36,376 nt of DNA, from the NCBI RefSeq assembly GCF_009905605.1, contig NZ_JAAAKZ010000031.1:1-36376 (forward strand), in the 5' to 3' direction. A program made the position numbers and the translations under genes. The DNA comes from Runella sp. CRIBMP. Its GTDB lineage: Bacteria; Bacteroidota; Bacteroidia; Cytophagales; Spirosomataceae. Shown here piece by piece: positions 23,501 to 31,930 of the stretch; positions within the stretch are counted from its first letter, which is position 1, and every line of letters begins with the position of its first letter. The notes under the pieces were generated by a model that made no database searches, was not told where the DNA came from, and was given only the letters and a program-made list of their open reading frames with translations.

Positions 23501-23733
23501 CTTTCATAAAGATCAGAAGCTGGAAGTGATTTGAGTTGAAGAATAATTGAATTGGCTTCATTGCGTGTAATGCCATGCAGTGCGTATTGGGTTAGAAGGA
23601 AATTTCTCAAATCGTCTTCAATCAATACATAATCAGGCTTACGAGTTATCGTAATACCCAAATAGTGAGGAAATCCTTCCTGCCCCAACAACTCGGTAAA
23701 CGCCTTTTCTAATTTTTCTTCTGTGAATTTCAT
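20596..23733 (-). CDS. hsdR: Type I restriction enzyme, R subunit
   Basis: 1045 residues, full length for the family. The N-terminal nuclease domain has Asp134 in RIPDGIVYINGLP and Glu148-x-Lys150 in VVFEFKS, the PD-(D/E)XK core. The translocase follows: Walker A GATGCGKSFTM near 290, DEAH in CISDEAHRSQ near 393, GFTGTPID, and ISRVNRKFEGK as motif VI. A helical C-terminus binds the methylase. It cleaves unmodified DNA far from the site after ATP-driven translocation. It is the last gene of the operon, and its ATG overlaps the gajB stop codon by four bases (ATGA). Confidence 0.95.
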   Translation of the reverse strand: MKFTEEKLEKAFTELLGQEGFPHYLGITITRKPDYVLIEDDLRNFLLTQYALHGITRNEANSIILQLKSLPASDLYESNKTFLRMLADGFPLKRENRNEKDIWVYLVDYTQQDNNIYKFVNQLEIFGSEKRIPDGIVYINGLPLVVFEFKSAIREEATIYDAFKQLTVRYRRDIPELFKYNAFCVISDGVNNKSGSFFAPYEFFYAWRRVAGLAKDVDGIDSMFTLIQGMFHKNRLRDIIRNFIYIPDSSKKNEKIVCRYPQYYAARALYDNIMKAQKPEGDGKGGTYFGATGCGKSFTMLYLTRLLMKSEYFESPTIVLITDRTDLDDQLSGQFTNAKNFIGDNTVVSVESRANLRELIQGRQSGGVFLTTIHKFTEDTQLLSDRTNIICISDEAHRSQVNLDQKVKVTEKGVTKTYGFAKYLHDSLPNATFVGFTGTPIDATLDVFGKVVDAYTMTESVKDEITVRIVYEGRAAKVLLNNAKLKEIEDYYAKCAEIGSNENQIEQSKKEMAQMYAIIGDPDRLKAVAEDFVNHYEKRVSEGSTVKGKALFVCSTREIAYELYKNIIALKPEWNEILAAEEGAELTDKDKRELKPIERIKMIMTRGKDDEDTLYKMLGTPEYRKELDRQFKNEKSNFKIAIVVDMWLTGFDVPFLDSIYIDKPIQRHNLIQTISRVNRKFEGKNKGLVVDYIGIKNQMNLALKQYSESDKDNFEDIAESIIIVRNHLDLLAKLFHTFDSSKYFKGTTIQQLNTLNLAAEYVQKAKDFENRFMGLVKRLKAAYDICAGSEQLTQAERDYTHFYLAVRSILFKLTKGNAPDTAQMNAKVRELIKEALQSDGVEEIFKLGDEAETEQDIFDEDYLAKIDKIKLPNTKIKLLQQLLAKVIGEIRKVNKVKGIDFSKKMQDLVERYNNRDANDILRSEVYEEMANALTDLIWEVHKEFSAGDALGIDFQEKAFYDILKELCVKYDFKYPEDKMIELAKAVKDLVDGQAKFPDWNKREDIKSALKVGIILLLDEFGYPPVERDEVYVEIFEQAENFKMNQ

Positions 23734-25559
23734 TTAATTAAAGGCTTTAAAAATCTTGAAATAATTCTTGTCTTATACTCGCCCCAAGGCATTAAGCGTT
23801 TATTTGGATAGGTAACATATAGAAATCGCTTTGCTCTTGTAAAAGCAACATATGTATTATTCTTTTCTTGTTGCAGTTCCTCTCCACCCTTATTGACTGC
23901 CCTAAAATCAGGAAATGTTCCGTCATCCATACCAATTAGAAAAACTATCTCACTTTCTTGACCTTTCATTGTATGGACAGTACTTAAGCAAACTCCTATT
24001 TCTTTACTATTTGAAGTATTTGTTAAACCAAGTGCAATCGCAGACTTAAATCCTTCTAATGTTGGTTTAATATTTTGCTTTTTATATAGAGTTAATTGAT
24101 TACCAAAATCATCTAACTCATCAATTGTCATTTTCTTTTCATCATCATCTAAATTTGCTTTTTCTATTAAAATACGTAAAGCATCAATTTTTAAATGTAA
24201 ATTATCAATTGATGAATCATTTACAATATCTTTGATACTAGTTGCAATTGGAAACTTGGAAGAATTTACTTGATTTGAATCGAAAATGTCACTAACCTTT
24301 AAAATATCTTCTAACCGTTTTTGATGTAATTTATCGAGGGGGTTAATTTTTATTCTAAAGTATAAGTCGAAAATTTTCATAAATGAAGAACTAAACTTGA
24401 TACCGACATTCCCAGACTTATAGTAATAAGGAATCTTTTCATTAGATAATAATTCTTCTATTTGTTTAAATACAAATTTATTCCGAGCAAGTATTGATAT
24501 TTTATCGTAAGTGATTTCACCCTCAATATCATTATGTGATTTAAGGAGAATTAATTCACTTATTTTATTAAAAACAAATTGGGCTTCATCGATTTCTGAT
24601 TGAGCAGGATATATTTCAAAATGCCCTTTTATAACATAATTAATAGCCTCTACATCCAGATTCATTAATGAATTCGAGGCCTCAATAACTAATTTTGAAC
24701 ATCGGAAGTTTTCATCAAGTGTAATTTCTTTAGCTTGAAAATCTGAAAGAAAGTCTTCTTGCATATATGAAGATGCAGAACCATTAAAACCATAAATTGA
24801 TTGATTAGGGTCCCCAACCATCATTACACTTTTAATGACATTACCACATAGAGCCTTTAATAGATAGTACTGCAATTTATTTAAGTCTTGGCATTCATCG
24901 ATACAGACATATGAGTATGCCTTTCGGTATAGATTTGCAACTGAATCATTATTTGTAAAGAGTTCATATACTAATCTAATTATATCATCAAAATCAATTG
25001 CATTGTTTGATTTCAAAATATCTTGATAAGTTTCAAATAAATACTGATATTCATTGTTTTCTGAGCTTTCTGCTAATTCTTGTGCTGATAACAATTCTCT
25101 CTTTACGGATGAAATAAACTGCAAAGCGTTATAGGTATATTCATTTTTTTTTCTTGGTTCAAGATTATTATAAATGAATTCAAAATGTGGAACAGACTTA
25201 ATGGCTTGTTTTATCAATTCTAATCTATCTGCATCATCTTCAAAAATATGAGGCATTCTGCTATAGCCTAAAAGTTTAAATCTGAGTTCAAGTATTGATT
25301 GGCAAAAACTATGAAAAGTTCCTACAAATACATTTTTCTTTATTCTTTCACCTGTACCAAGGCGTTCCCTGATTTCATTAGCAGCTTTGTTTGTAAATGT
25401 AATCGCTAAAATTTTCCCATCTTCTACTTCTGAAAGTCTTTTAATTCTTTCTGTTAAAACCCTAGTTTTACCACTGCCTGCACTTGCTAAGACAAGGAAA
25501 GCCCCATCATTTAAATCTATAATACTTTGCTGTTTTGATGATAAATTAATTTGCTTCAT
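23730..25559 (-). CDS. gajB: Gabija-like GajB: UvrD/Rep family helicase
   Basis: 609-residue superfamily 1 helicase. Walker A is ASAGSGKTRVL (25-35), ITFTNKAANEI is motif Ia, CIDECQDLNKLQYYLL is motif II, GDPNQSIYGF motif III, TVHTMKGQESEIVFLIG motif V and VAFTRAKRFLYV motif VI. Its gene overlaps the upstream OLD-family nuclease gene by 14 bases. That pair is the definition of the Gabija defence system, in which GajB senses or acts on nucleotides or DNA ends and GajA cuts DNA. It is longer than the Bacillus GajB (about 500 residues). Confidence 0.85.
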   Translation of the reverse strand: MKQINLSSKQQSIIDLNDGAFLVLASAGSGKTRVLTERIKRLSEVEDGKILAITFTNKAANEIRERLGTGERIKKNVFVGTFHSFCQSILELRFKLLGYSRMPHIFEDDADRLELIKQAIKSVPHFEFIYNNLEPRKKNEYTYNALQFISSVKRELLSAQELAESSENNEYQYLFETYQDILKSNNAIDFDDIIRLVYELFTNNDSVANLYRKAYSYVCIDECQDLNKLQYYLLKALCGNVIKSVMMVGDPNQSIYGFNGSASSYMQEDFLSDFQAKEITLDENFRCSKLVIEASNSLMNLDVEAINYVIKGHFEIYPAQSEIDEAQFVFNKISELILLKSHNDIEGEITYDKISILARNKFVFKQIEELLSNEKIPYYYKSGNVGIKFSSSFMKIFDLYFRIKINPLDKLHQKRLEDILKVSDIFDSNQVNSSKFPIATSIKDIVNDSSIDNLHLKIDALRILIEKANLDDDEKKMTIDELDDFGNQLTLYKKQNIKPTLEGFKSAIALGLTNTSNSKEIGVCLSTVHTMKGQESEIVFLIGMDDGTFPDFRAVNKGGEELQQEKNNTYVAFTRAKRFLYVTYPNKRLMPWGEYKTRIISRFLKPLIK

Positions 25560-27408
25560 TTTCGGGAGAATCTAAAATTAAACTCATTTTTTCAAACAGC
25601 TCAACTATTTTTGGAGGCAATGGCTTTTCTGAATTATAAATAAGTTCAGATAAAATACAAGAATACTTTGTTTTATTTTGAGATAATAAATCATTTAAAG
25701 CTCTAAAATAACCATCATCTCCATCATAGTCCCTAAGACTTTCCTCAAATATATGCTGATTACAAGTTCCACAAATTTGATCAGTTTTAACCCTTCCCCT
25801 TGAAGTTCCGTTTCTATTTGAAATTAGCTCGTTAAGTTTGTCAAGGTTGTCAAAATTTAGTATAGTTTTTAGACAATTCTCAACTTCTTCTAAAAATCCA
25901 TTGCGAATAATGTACGATTCAAAATTATCTTCATTATCGAAATATACGATGTTTTGAGGCAAAACTATTTCATCAACATTCAAGTGTGATTCTGTCAATT
26001 TTTTTAAATCCTTTTTTAATTTCTTTATTATGCTTAACTCGCCATCGCTCAATATATACCACTTTAAATTTAGTTTTTTAGCAAAGTATATGAATGGATA
26101 ATAATTCCCGCCACCATCTATTCCAACTACATCAACGCCAAGTTCAATTGTACTTTTTCTAAAAAACTTTTTAATCAGAAGTGGAAGAGCCTGTTCTTCC
26201 GTTTCTCCTTCACACAATATTAATACCTTAGAAAAATATAGTTCCCCTCTTGTATTTATAACTTGCCGATATATTTTTCGAATCTCTTCATGGGTTAAAT
26301 CGTTCTCTATTATTTTCCCAATTTTTGTTTCACTTTCAGACTTTATTATACTTCTTACATCTTTCAATTTAGCACTGCCAGCAATGTAACTTGAATGGGT
26401 TGCAACTATTTTCTGTCCTACAATATCATTAATCTGTGAATAAAGTTTCTTTTGTGCATTAGGGTGTAAATGTGATTCAGGTTCTTCAATTGCAATTATT
26501 GGATAATAGGCAACTTGGTTTTGAATTGCCAATTTCATGTTCTGCAAAATAAATGCTTTTAGAATTAGTAATGAAGACCAGCTTCTTGTACCCATTCCGT
26601 GGTACTCCATAGAAAATTGGGAGTAATTAATTTTAACGCCCTTATTAAGATCTCTTATTTTTTTAGTGAATGGCGTAATATCTACAGTATTATTGGGGTT
26701 ATCCATTGCAGTATCCAATTCCTCCAATGTACTGTGAAGGTTTGTTAAGATTTCGCTTCTCTCAATAGTTTCTTTGTTTAGGTCTTTAATAAGATTTTCA
26801 ATTAGTTCTTTATCACCCTGATTATATGTTATTGAAGATAGGATTTTCCCTAAGAAGGATGTTTTGTTTTTCAAATCATCAAGAATATCTCTGTTAGCAT
26901 CTAAATAGAAAAATGGTATTTCATCAAAGTAAAAACTCAACTCCTGCTCATATGTTTTGGAATACCAGTAGCCATCTTCTTCCTTGTAAAATTCACCCCA
27001 TTCGTCAATGACAAATTGTTTTTTCTTATAAGTTTTTCTTATCAAGTTCTCTTCAATTACTGTTCTAAAAGCAAGTAATTGATTACCTTCTGAATCAATA
27101 CTAATTCTGTCTACCGTAAAGACGGTCGCCCATTTATCTTCAAACTCTGCTTTTTGGTTGCCTTCTTCATCAATACTAATAAACAATATGTCTATAATTA
27201 TTTTATCACGTATTAACGCATCAGTAAAATGAAAATCATCATCAGTAATTTGCAATGTATTTGAAAGCCCTAATTGGAGTGATTTCAATAATGTTGTCTT
27301 ACCTGCATTGTTTGTACCTACGAGTACAGTAATGGGTTCGAAGTCAACTTCAAGATTATCTAAACCTCTAAAACCGTGAACCCTCAACTGTTTTAATTGT
27401 ATTGCCAT
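25546..27408 (-). CDS. gajA: Gabija-like GajA: OLD-family ATPase with TOPRIM nuclease domain
   Basis: 620 residues from ATG 27408. The N-terminal ABC-type ATPase has Walker A GTNNAGKTT (31-39), and EEPESHLHPNAQKKL is the signature/Walker B region, followed by ATHSSYIAGSA. The TOPRIM domain has CEGETEEQALP near 397-407, VVGIDGGGNYYPF, and YILSDGE near 450. It should be a DNA-nicking enzyme held in check by nucleotides until phage attack. An upstream ATG at 27474 would overlap the hsdS end by 61 bases and add a Cys-rich stretch not expected in the family, so I rejected it. Five bases separate it from hsdS. Confidence 0.87.
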   Translation of the reverse strand: MAIQLKQLRVHGFRGLDNLEVDFEPITVLVGTNNAGKTTLLKSLQLGLSNTLQITDDDFHFTDALIRDKIIIDILFISIDEEGNQKAEFEDKWATVFTVDRISIDSEGNQLLAFRTVIEENLIRKTYKKKQFVIDEWGEFYKEEDGYWYSKTYEQELSFYFDEIPFFYLDANRDILDDLKNKTSFLGKILSSITYNQGDKELIENLIKDLNKETIERSEILTNLHSTLEELDTAMDNPNNTVDITPFTKKIRDLNKGVKINYSQFSMEYHGMGTRSWSSLLILKAFILQNMKLAIQNQVAYYPIIAIEEPESHLHPNAQKKLYSQINDIVGQKIVATHSSYIAGSAKLKDVRSIIKSESETKIGKIIENDLTHEEIRKIYRQVINTRGELYFSKVLILCEGETEEQALPLLIKKFFRKSTIELGVDVVGIDGGGNYYPFIYFAKKLNLKWYILSDGELSIIKKLKKDLKKLTESHLNVDEIVLPQNIVYFDNEDNFESYIIRNGFLEEVENCLKTILNFDNLDKLNELISNRNGTSRGRVKTDQICGTCNQHIFEESLRDYDGDDGYFRALNDLLSQNKTKYSCILSELIYNSEKPLPPKIVELFEKMSLILDSPENEAN

Positions 27409-27413
27409 ATTAA

Positions 27414-28544
27414 TTAGTCTTCTACTTTTTCTAATTCTATACTTTCCACAACACCCCTCATCAAAACAGGGCAAAGCGGTTTTATTGTGTTTTTTAATTG
27501 CTCATTGATACGCTTACGAGTTTCCAGTGTGTAGTAAATAGTTACAATGGCTTCTTGGATTTTTATGTCAGGAATTGGGATTTTAATTTCTTTGAAGCGT
27601 TCCCATTCTAAACTTGCTCTTACACTACTGTCACTAATAAACCAACCGTATCTGTTAAACTCAGGACGATAAAACCAAAGCATCAAAAATTCAGGCAATA
27701 CAACTTTTTTATCAATTACCTCAAAAACCAAATAGGCAGGTGAAATAATTGCAGGTTCATCAAATGAATATAAAACGACACGAACAGTTTCATCTCTTCC
27801 AACTTGCATAGCACTATAGGCAAACTGTTCTTTTTGGACAATTTTATATTTCGACAAATCCGTTTCGCCAACATTTGCTTTTGATGTCATAAAAACTTTG
27901 TCAACGTTTATTCCAAGCAGATTTGTTATTGTATTGTTATTGTTCCTATTGTCAACCAATTGAACTAATTCGCTTAATAGTTGGTGGTTGTCAATGTTCT
28001 TCAATTTATCCATTGAAGAATTACAAATCAATTGTAAATCAACCAAACTGTTTTCGTAGGTTTTTTGGTTGGTGAGCAAACCCTTGTATAGGGCAACAAA
28101 TTTACGTTGTTCGTCAATATCAGGAATGGGGATTTGTATTTCGCAAAAGCGTTCCCATTCTAAACTTGCTCTTACGCTGCTATCACTAATAAACCAACCG
28201 TATCTGTCTGATTCTGGTCGTTGAAACCACATCATCATATAATCTGGCAACAATTCGTTTTCATCATTTACTTCAATTACCAAGTAAGCTGGTGAAATAA
28301 TTGCAGGTTTGTCTTCCGCATAAAAAGCCAAACGAATAGTTTCGTCCCTACCAACTTGCATTGCACTATATGCAAACTGACCTTTCTGAATGATTTTATA
28401 TTTCGATAAGTCTGTTTCGGAAGTATTGGCAACCGAAGGCATAAAATTCTTGGTAATGTTTATACCCAATAAGTTTGTAACCGCTAAATCTTTATTGCGG
28501 TTGTCAACCAAATGTATATAATTGCCAATATGATTATAAATCAT
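27414..28544 (-). CDS. hsdS: Type I restriction enzyme, S (specificity) subunit with duplicated target domains
   Basis: 376 residues. The two target-recognition domains are near copies: VDNRN..., TNLLGIN, ETDLSKYKI, QFAYSAMQVGRDET, PAIISPAYLV, YGWFISDSSVRASLEWERF and EIxIPIPDI occur in order in both halves (about residues 10-145 and 190-330). In ordinary HsdS the two domains differ and read two different half-sites. Here both halves should read much the same half-site in inverted orientation, so the target is probably a symmetric, interrupted palindrome. The start overlaps hsdM by 11 bases. The duplication is also clear in the DNA. Confidence 0.93.
   Translation of the reverse strand: MIYNHIGNYIHLVDNRNKDLAVTNLLGINITKNFMPSVANTSETDLSKYKIIQKGQFAYSAMQVGRDETIRLAFYAEDKPAIISPAYLVIEVNDENELLPDYMMMWFQRPESDRYGWFISDSSVRASLEWERFCEIQIPIPDIDEQRKFVALYKGLLTNQKTYENSLVDLQLICNSSMDKLKNIDNHQLLSELVQLVDNRNNNNTITNLLGINVDKVFMTSKANVGETDLSKYKIVQKEQFAYSAMQVGRDETVRVVLYSFDEPAIISPAYLVFEVIDKKVVLPEFLMLWFYRPEFNRYGWFISDSSVRASLEWERFKEIKIPIPDIKIQEAIVTIYYTLETRKRINEQLKNTIKPLCPVLMRGVVESIELEKVED
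27598..28208 (-). repeat. Internal duplication within hsdS
   Basis: The stretch starting at 27598 (CGTTCCCATTCTAAACTTGC onward, about 58 bases) recurs at 28150 with only a few differences, a 552-bp period. It encodes the SDSSVRASLEWER segment of each target-recognition domain. Such repeats allow recombination between the two halves, or with other hsdS alleles. Confidence 0.85.
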
Positions 28545-30102
28545 AGCCCAATGTTTTAAAAGCGTTAATCAATTGTTCCTGCGATTGCTTTTCTTCTTTC
28601 AAAAGAGTTCTAAAATCCTTTTGTATGCGTTTCATTTCGGTGTCAAAATCTATTTCACTGTCACGGTCTATAAACTCAATGTATTTACTTGGCACCAACG
28701 AAAAATCTTTTGCCTGTATTTGTTCAAAACTGGCAGAGTAGCAATACTCAGGAACATCCCTGTAAGTTTTCTTGTAGTCGGTTTGTTGCCAATTGTGGAA
28801 GTTCTCGGCTACTCTGGCAATGTCCTCTTCGGTAAGTTCAATAAACTGCTTTTCAAATTCTTGCCCCCAACGCCTTAAATCCACAAACAAAATTTCCTTT
28901 TCACGGTCTCGGTATTTTTTCTGTTTGCCGTTTATCTCAACCGTTCTTGCTTTTTTGTTCTTGTTCAAAATCCAAAGCGTAACGCTAATATCAGTGGTGT
29001 AAAAAGTATCTCTCGGAATGATTACAATGGCTTCTACCAAATTATTTTCAATCAGCTTTCTACGTATTTTATATTCTTCGCCACCGCCACTCAAGGCACC
29101 GTTTGCTAAGATAAAGCCTGCAATTCCATTTTCAGAAAGTTTGGAAACCATATTTAAAATCCAACCATAGTTGGCATTGCTTTTAGGCGGCACATCATAC
29201 CCTCTCCAACGTGGGTCGTCAATCAATTCATTTTCGGCTCTCCAGTCTTTTTGGTTAAAAGGTGGATTAGCCATTATATAATCGGCTTTAAGGTCTTTGT
29301 GTTGGTCATCCGCAAAAGTATCGGCCTCTTTTTCTCCAAGGTTTGCAGAAATACCTCTGATGGCAAGGTTCATCTTTGCCAGTTTATAAGTGGTTTTGGT
29401 GTATTCCTGTCCGTAAATTGAAACTTCTTTTTGATTGCCGTGGTGTGCTTGAATAAACTTGATAGATTGAACAAACATACCACCCGAACCACAAGCAGGG
29501 TCATAGATAATGCCCTTGTAAGGTTCAATCATTTCTGCAATCAGGTTTACAATTGTCTTTGGTGTATAGAATTCTCCTTTCCCTTTTCCTTCTGCAATCG
29601 CAAACTTTTTCAGGAAGTATTCATACACACGCCCAACCAAATCTTGCTCTTTGTCTTTAAGTGTATTGATGCTGTCAATTTCGCTAATCAAAGAAGCCAG
29701 TTTGGTAATATCCAACCCCAAACGTGAAAAGTAATTGTCGGGCAAAGCGCCTTTCAGTGCTTTGTTGTCTTTCTCAATAGTGTGCAGGGCAGTATCAATG
29801 ATTAAGGCAATATCATTTTGTCTTGCCTTTTTTACAATGTAGCTCCAACGTGAAATTTCTTCTAAGAAAAACACATTGCTCATATTATAAAACTCAGGTC
29901 TTTCAATATACTTTTCTTTGCCTTCGTCAATGAGTTTAGCACGGTGTTCTTCAAACTTGTCGCTGGCAAACTTTAAGAAAATCAGTCCTAATACTACGTG
30001 TTTATATTCGGCTGGTTCAACACTACCTCTTAATTTATTGGCAGCTTCCCATAAGGTTACTTCAATTGCTTTATCTTTTATTTCTTTCTTCTGTTTTGCC
30101 AT
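28534..30102 (-). CDS. hsdM: Type I restriction enzyme, M (methyltransferase) subunit
   Basis: 522 residues, usual length. An N-terminal helical domain (LWEAANKLRGSVEPAEYKHV) precedes the methylase core: DPACGSGGMF (near 200) binds S-adenosylmethionine, and MANPPFNQKDW (near 278-288) is the N6-adenine motif. The C-terminus binds HsdS. It protects host sites by adenine methylation. It is the first gene of the five-gene operon, starts 23 bases after repA ends on the same strand, and overlaps hsdS by 11 bases. A separate promoter in the 23-base gap looks unlikely, so some expression may come from the repA promoter. Confidence 0.95.
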   Translation of the reverse strand: MAKQKKEIKDKAIEVTLWEAANKLRGSVEPAEYKHVVLGLIFLKFASDKFEEHRAKLIDEGKEKYIERPEFYNMSNVFFLEEISRWSYIVKKARQNDIALIIDTALHTIEKDNKALKGALPDNYFSRLGLDITKLASLISEIDSINTLKDKEQDLVGRVYEYFLKKFAIAEGKGKGEFYTPKTIVNLIAEMIEPYKGIIYDPACGSGGMFVQSIKFIQAHHGNQKEVSIYGQEYTKTTYKLAKMNLAIRGISANLGEKEADTFADDQHKDLKADYIMANPPFNQKDWRAENELIDDPRWRGYDVPPKSNANYGWILNMVSKLSENGIAGFILANGALSGGGEEYKIRRKLIENNLVEAIVIIPRDTFYTTDISVTLWILNKNKKARTVEINGKQKKYRDREKEILFVDLRRWGQEFEKQFIELTEEDIARVAENFHNWQQTDYKKTYRDVPEYCYSASFEQIQAKDFSLVPSKYIEFIDRDSEIDFDTEMKRIQKDFRTLLKEEKQSQEQLINAFKTLGYDL

Positions 30103-30125
30103 TATTTTACTGGTATTTATTTATA

Positions 30126-31055
30126 CTAAAACTTATTATCGCCTAAAAAAACTCTCGTTTTTGGCGGTATTGGCGGGGGTGAGTTATGTAGATACATCCC
30201 TTTTTTATCATCAACGACAAATTTGGCATCTAAATATTGGTTTTTAACGATTTCAAGGGTCTTTTTGAATACCTGTCTAAATTTGCGGATTTCACTATAG
30301 CCCATACCAAACTGCTCTTTCAAGTTTTGCCAGCCTACAAATTGCGGCTTAAATCTATCTACACGGTGTAAACGTTGGGCAAGCCATGCGTAAATATCAA
30401 GTGCCATAGCATTGTGGGCAAGTGCTGCCAATGCTCTTTCATCAAGTGGGATAGCGTGTTGCACAAGGCTTTCAAAATATTCGTCAGTAAGTTCGATAGA
30501 TGACTCCCATAAAACACGTTGACGTTCATCTTTTGGGAACCAGAACTCAAAGGCACGAACGATTTTAAAATCAACCTGCTTTACACGTTCATCTTGAATA
30601 AAACCAAGCGATATATTTGAAGTAGAGATACGGCGGATTTGTTCTTTAACCTCTCTGATGGTTCTACCATCTGTATTTAAACCCATACTTTTAATAAAGG
30701 CACTCATGCTTTCTTCAACATCAAGCATTTTATTTTGCTTTTTTACAGCTTGAGTATTGAGATAGGCAAGGATAAGTCGTGCTTTAGGACCATAGGGGAT
30801 GCCTGCATATTCAAATAGCCCTGTGTGTGGGTTAAGTATGGGAGTTGCACTAACAGCCAGATTTACTAAACCCTGTTTTTGTTGCCACATTTTGACATCT
30901 TCCCCAAGGTTACGGTATGGAAAGAAGGTTTGGCATAAGGCAGAATGTTGGAAGATAGTTTCTTTACCCGTAGCAGGATGAACGAATATTTCAAAAGTCG
31001 AATTACTCAGCCTTGATTGAATGGGTGTCATTTCTGATTTTTTTGCTTCTTCCAT
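30126..31055 (-). CDS. repA: Plasmid replication initiator RepA (RepA_C-type family)
   Basis: 309 residues. The segment GIPYGPKARLILAYLNTQAV, then ESMSAFIKSMGLNTDG and VKEQIRRISTSNISLGF, and later LDIYAWLAQRLHRV, are typical of the RepA family found on many Gram-negative plasmids. It should bind iterons at oriV and open the origin. The iteron cluster is at 17313-17627, 12.5 kb away, instead of next to the gene. Upstream (31056-31134) there are no iterons. It runs into hsdM with 23 bases between. Confidence 0.85.
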   Translation of the reverse strand: MEEAKKSEMTPIQSRLSNSTFEIFVHPATGKETIFQHSALCQTFFPYRNLGEDVKMWQQKQGLVNLAVSATPILNPHTGLFEYAGIPYGPKARLILAYLNTQAVKKQNKMLDVEESMSAFIKSMGLNTDGRTIREVKEQIRRISTSNISLGFIQDERVKQVDFKIVRAFEFWFPKDERQRVLWESSIELTDEYFESLVQHAIPLDERALAALAHNAMALDIYAWLAQRLHRVDRFKPQFVGWQNLKEQFGMGYSEIRKFRQVFKKTLEIVKNQYLDAKFVVDDKKGMYLHNSPPPIPPKTRVFLGDNKF

Positions 31056-31134
31056 GATAAACCTTAGGCTTAGGGGTTAGGGGAATTTACATTAACTCTA
31101 CATGTGATAGATTGCTTTAGCTACACATAAAAGG

Positions 31135-31476
31135 CTACACTGTTTGTAAACCCATTTGAGTATTTGACTTTGATAAAGGCCAAAAATGTTGAATAACGGA
31201 GCGGTTTACTCTTTGCTCGGCGTGCCACAGCTCATAATCACGTTGTAACTTCAACCAAAAATCAGGTTTATCGCCAAAGGCTTCTGATAAACGAATAGCC
31301 ATTTCTGAACTAATACCTTGGTGTTCGTTCAAAATACCTGAAAGTGTTTTAGGTGTAACCCCTAACCCTTGCGCCACTTGGCGAATGGTTAAATCTTGTC
31401 CTGTTTCCTCTTTGATACCTTCAATTATATCACGTATCATAGAACCTGGGTGCGGTGGTCTCATTCCTCTATTCAT
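31135..31476 (-). CDS. higA: HigA family antitoxin
   Basis: 113 residues with a helix-turn-helix: LTIRQVAQGLGVTPKTLSGI, then GISSEMAIRLSEAFGDKPDF and WLKLQRDYELWHA, the HigA/VapI-type pattern. It should bind HigB and repress the operon. It follows higB with a 12-base gap, in the toxin-first order typical of higBA. AAGGAGAA before ATG 31476 is a good ribosome site. Confidence 0.93.
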   Translation of the reverse strand: MNRGMRPPHPGSMIRDIIEGIKEETGQDLTIRQVAQGLGVTPKTLSGILNEHQGISSEMAIRLSEAFGDKPDFWLKLQRDYELWHAEQRVNRSVIQHFWPLSKSNTQMGLQTV

Positions 31477-31488
31477 TATGTTCTCCTT

Positions 31489-31767
31489 TTAATGGTAATC
31501 AATATAATCTACATCATAAGCGTTGCCGTCTTCAAAGCGGAAAATGATCCGATAGTTGCCATTGACCTTGACAGACCAAAAGCCTTTGAGATTGCCTGTT
31601 AATGGATGAAGCCCCCAACCTACAATATTCATATCTTCAATTGTCTGAGCTTCATCTAATCGGTAAAGTATGCGACGGATTTTTTCCACGTGATGCGGTT
31701 GTAATTTTGAATGCTCATCTTTTTCAAAAAAAAGCCGCAAACCTTTATGTTGGAAATTATCTATCAT
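31489..31767 (-). CDS. higB: HigB family mRNA interferase toxin
   Basis: 92 residues of the RelE/HigB fold: HKGLRLFFEKDEHSKL, LHPLTGNLKGFWSVKVNGN and YRIIFRFEDGNAYDVDYIDYH. It cleaves mRNA on the ribosome when HigA is lost, giving post-segregational stability. A 12-bp palindrome upstream (31799-31810) is a candidate HigA operator. Confidence 0.93.
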   Translation of the reverse strand: MIDNFQHKGLRLFFEKDEHSKLQPHHVEKIRRILYRLDEAQTIEDMNIVGWGLHPLTGNLKGFWSVKVNGNYRIIFRFEDGNAYDVDYIDYH

Positions 31768-31798
31768 TCATATGCTTTGTATTTTTACAAACATAACA

Positions 31799-31810
31799 CA
31801 TAACGTTATG
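31799..31810. promoter_or_regulatory. CATAACGTTATG palindrome, candidate HigA operator
   Basis: Perfect 12-bp palindrome 32 bases upstream of higB, preceded by a partial CATAACA repeat. It belongs to the AACGTT-centred family seen elsewhere on the plasmid. Confidence 0.4.
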
Positions 31811-31890
31811 GGTTGCAAGATTTATTATTTGATAAAACTTTATGTTAGATAAGAGCGGGTTTTAGATATTGAAAATAATTTGTAAATATG

Positions 31891-31930
31891 TTATGGCATT
31901 TTATAAACGGACGTTTGTAAAATGCCATAA
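31891..31930. repeat. 40-bp near-perfect palindrome upstream of the resolvase
   Basis: Arms TTATGGCATTTTATAAACGG and its near-complement match at 18 of 20 positions. Related words TTTTTACAAAACG and CCTGTAAAACATC follow at about 31940-31967. Position between higB and a serine resolvase suggests the res recombination site or the resolvase operator. A cruciform is also possible. Confidence 0.55.

Noticed and set aside
27409-27474. Upstream start for gajA at 27474
   Set aside because: It overlaps hsdS by 61 bases and adds a Cys-rich stretch; the ATG at 27408 begins exactly where the family ATPase domain begins.
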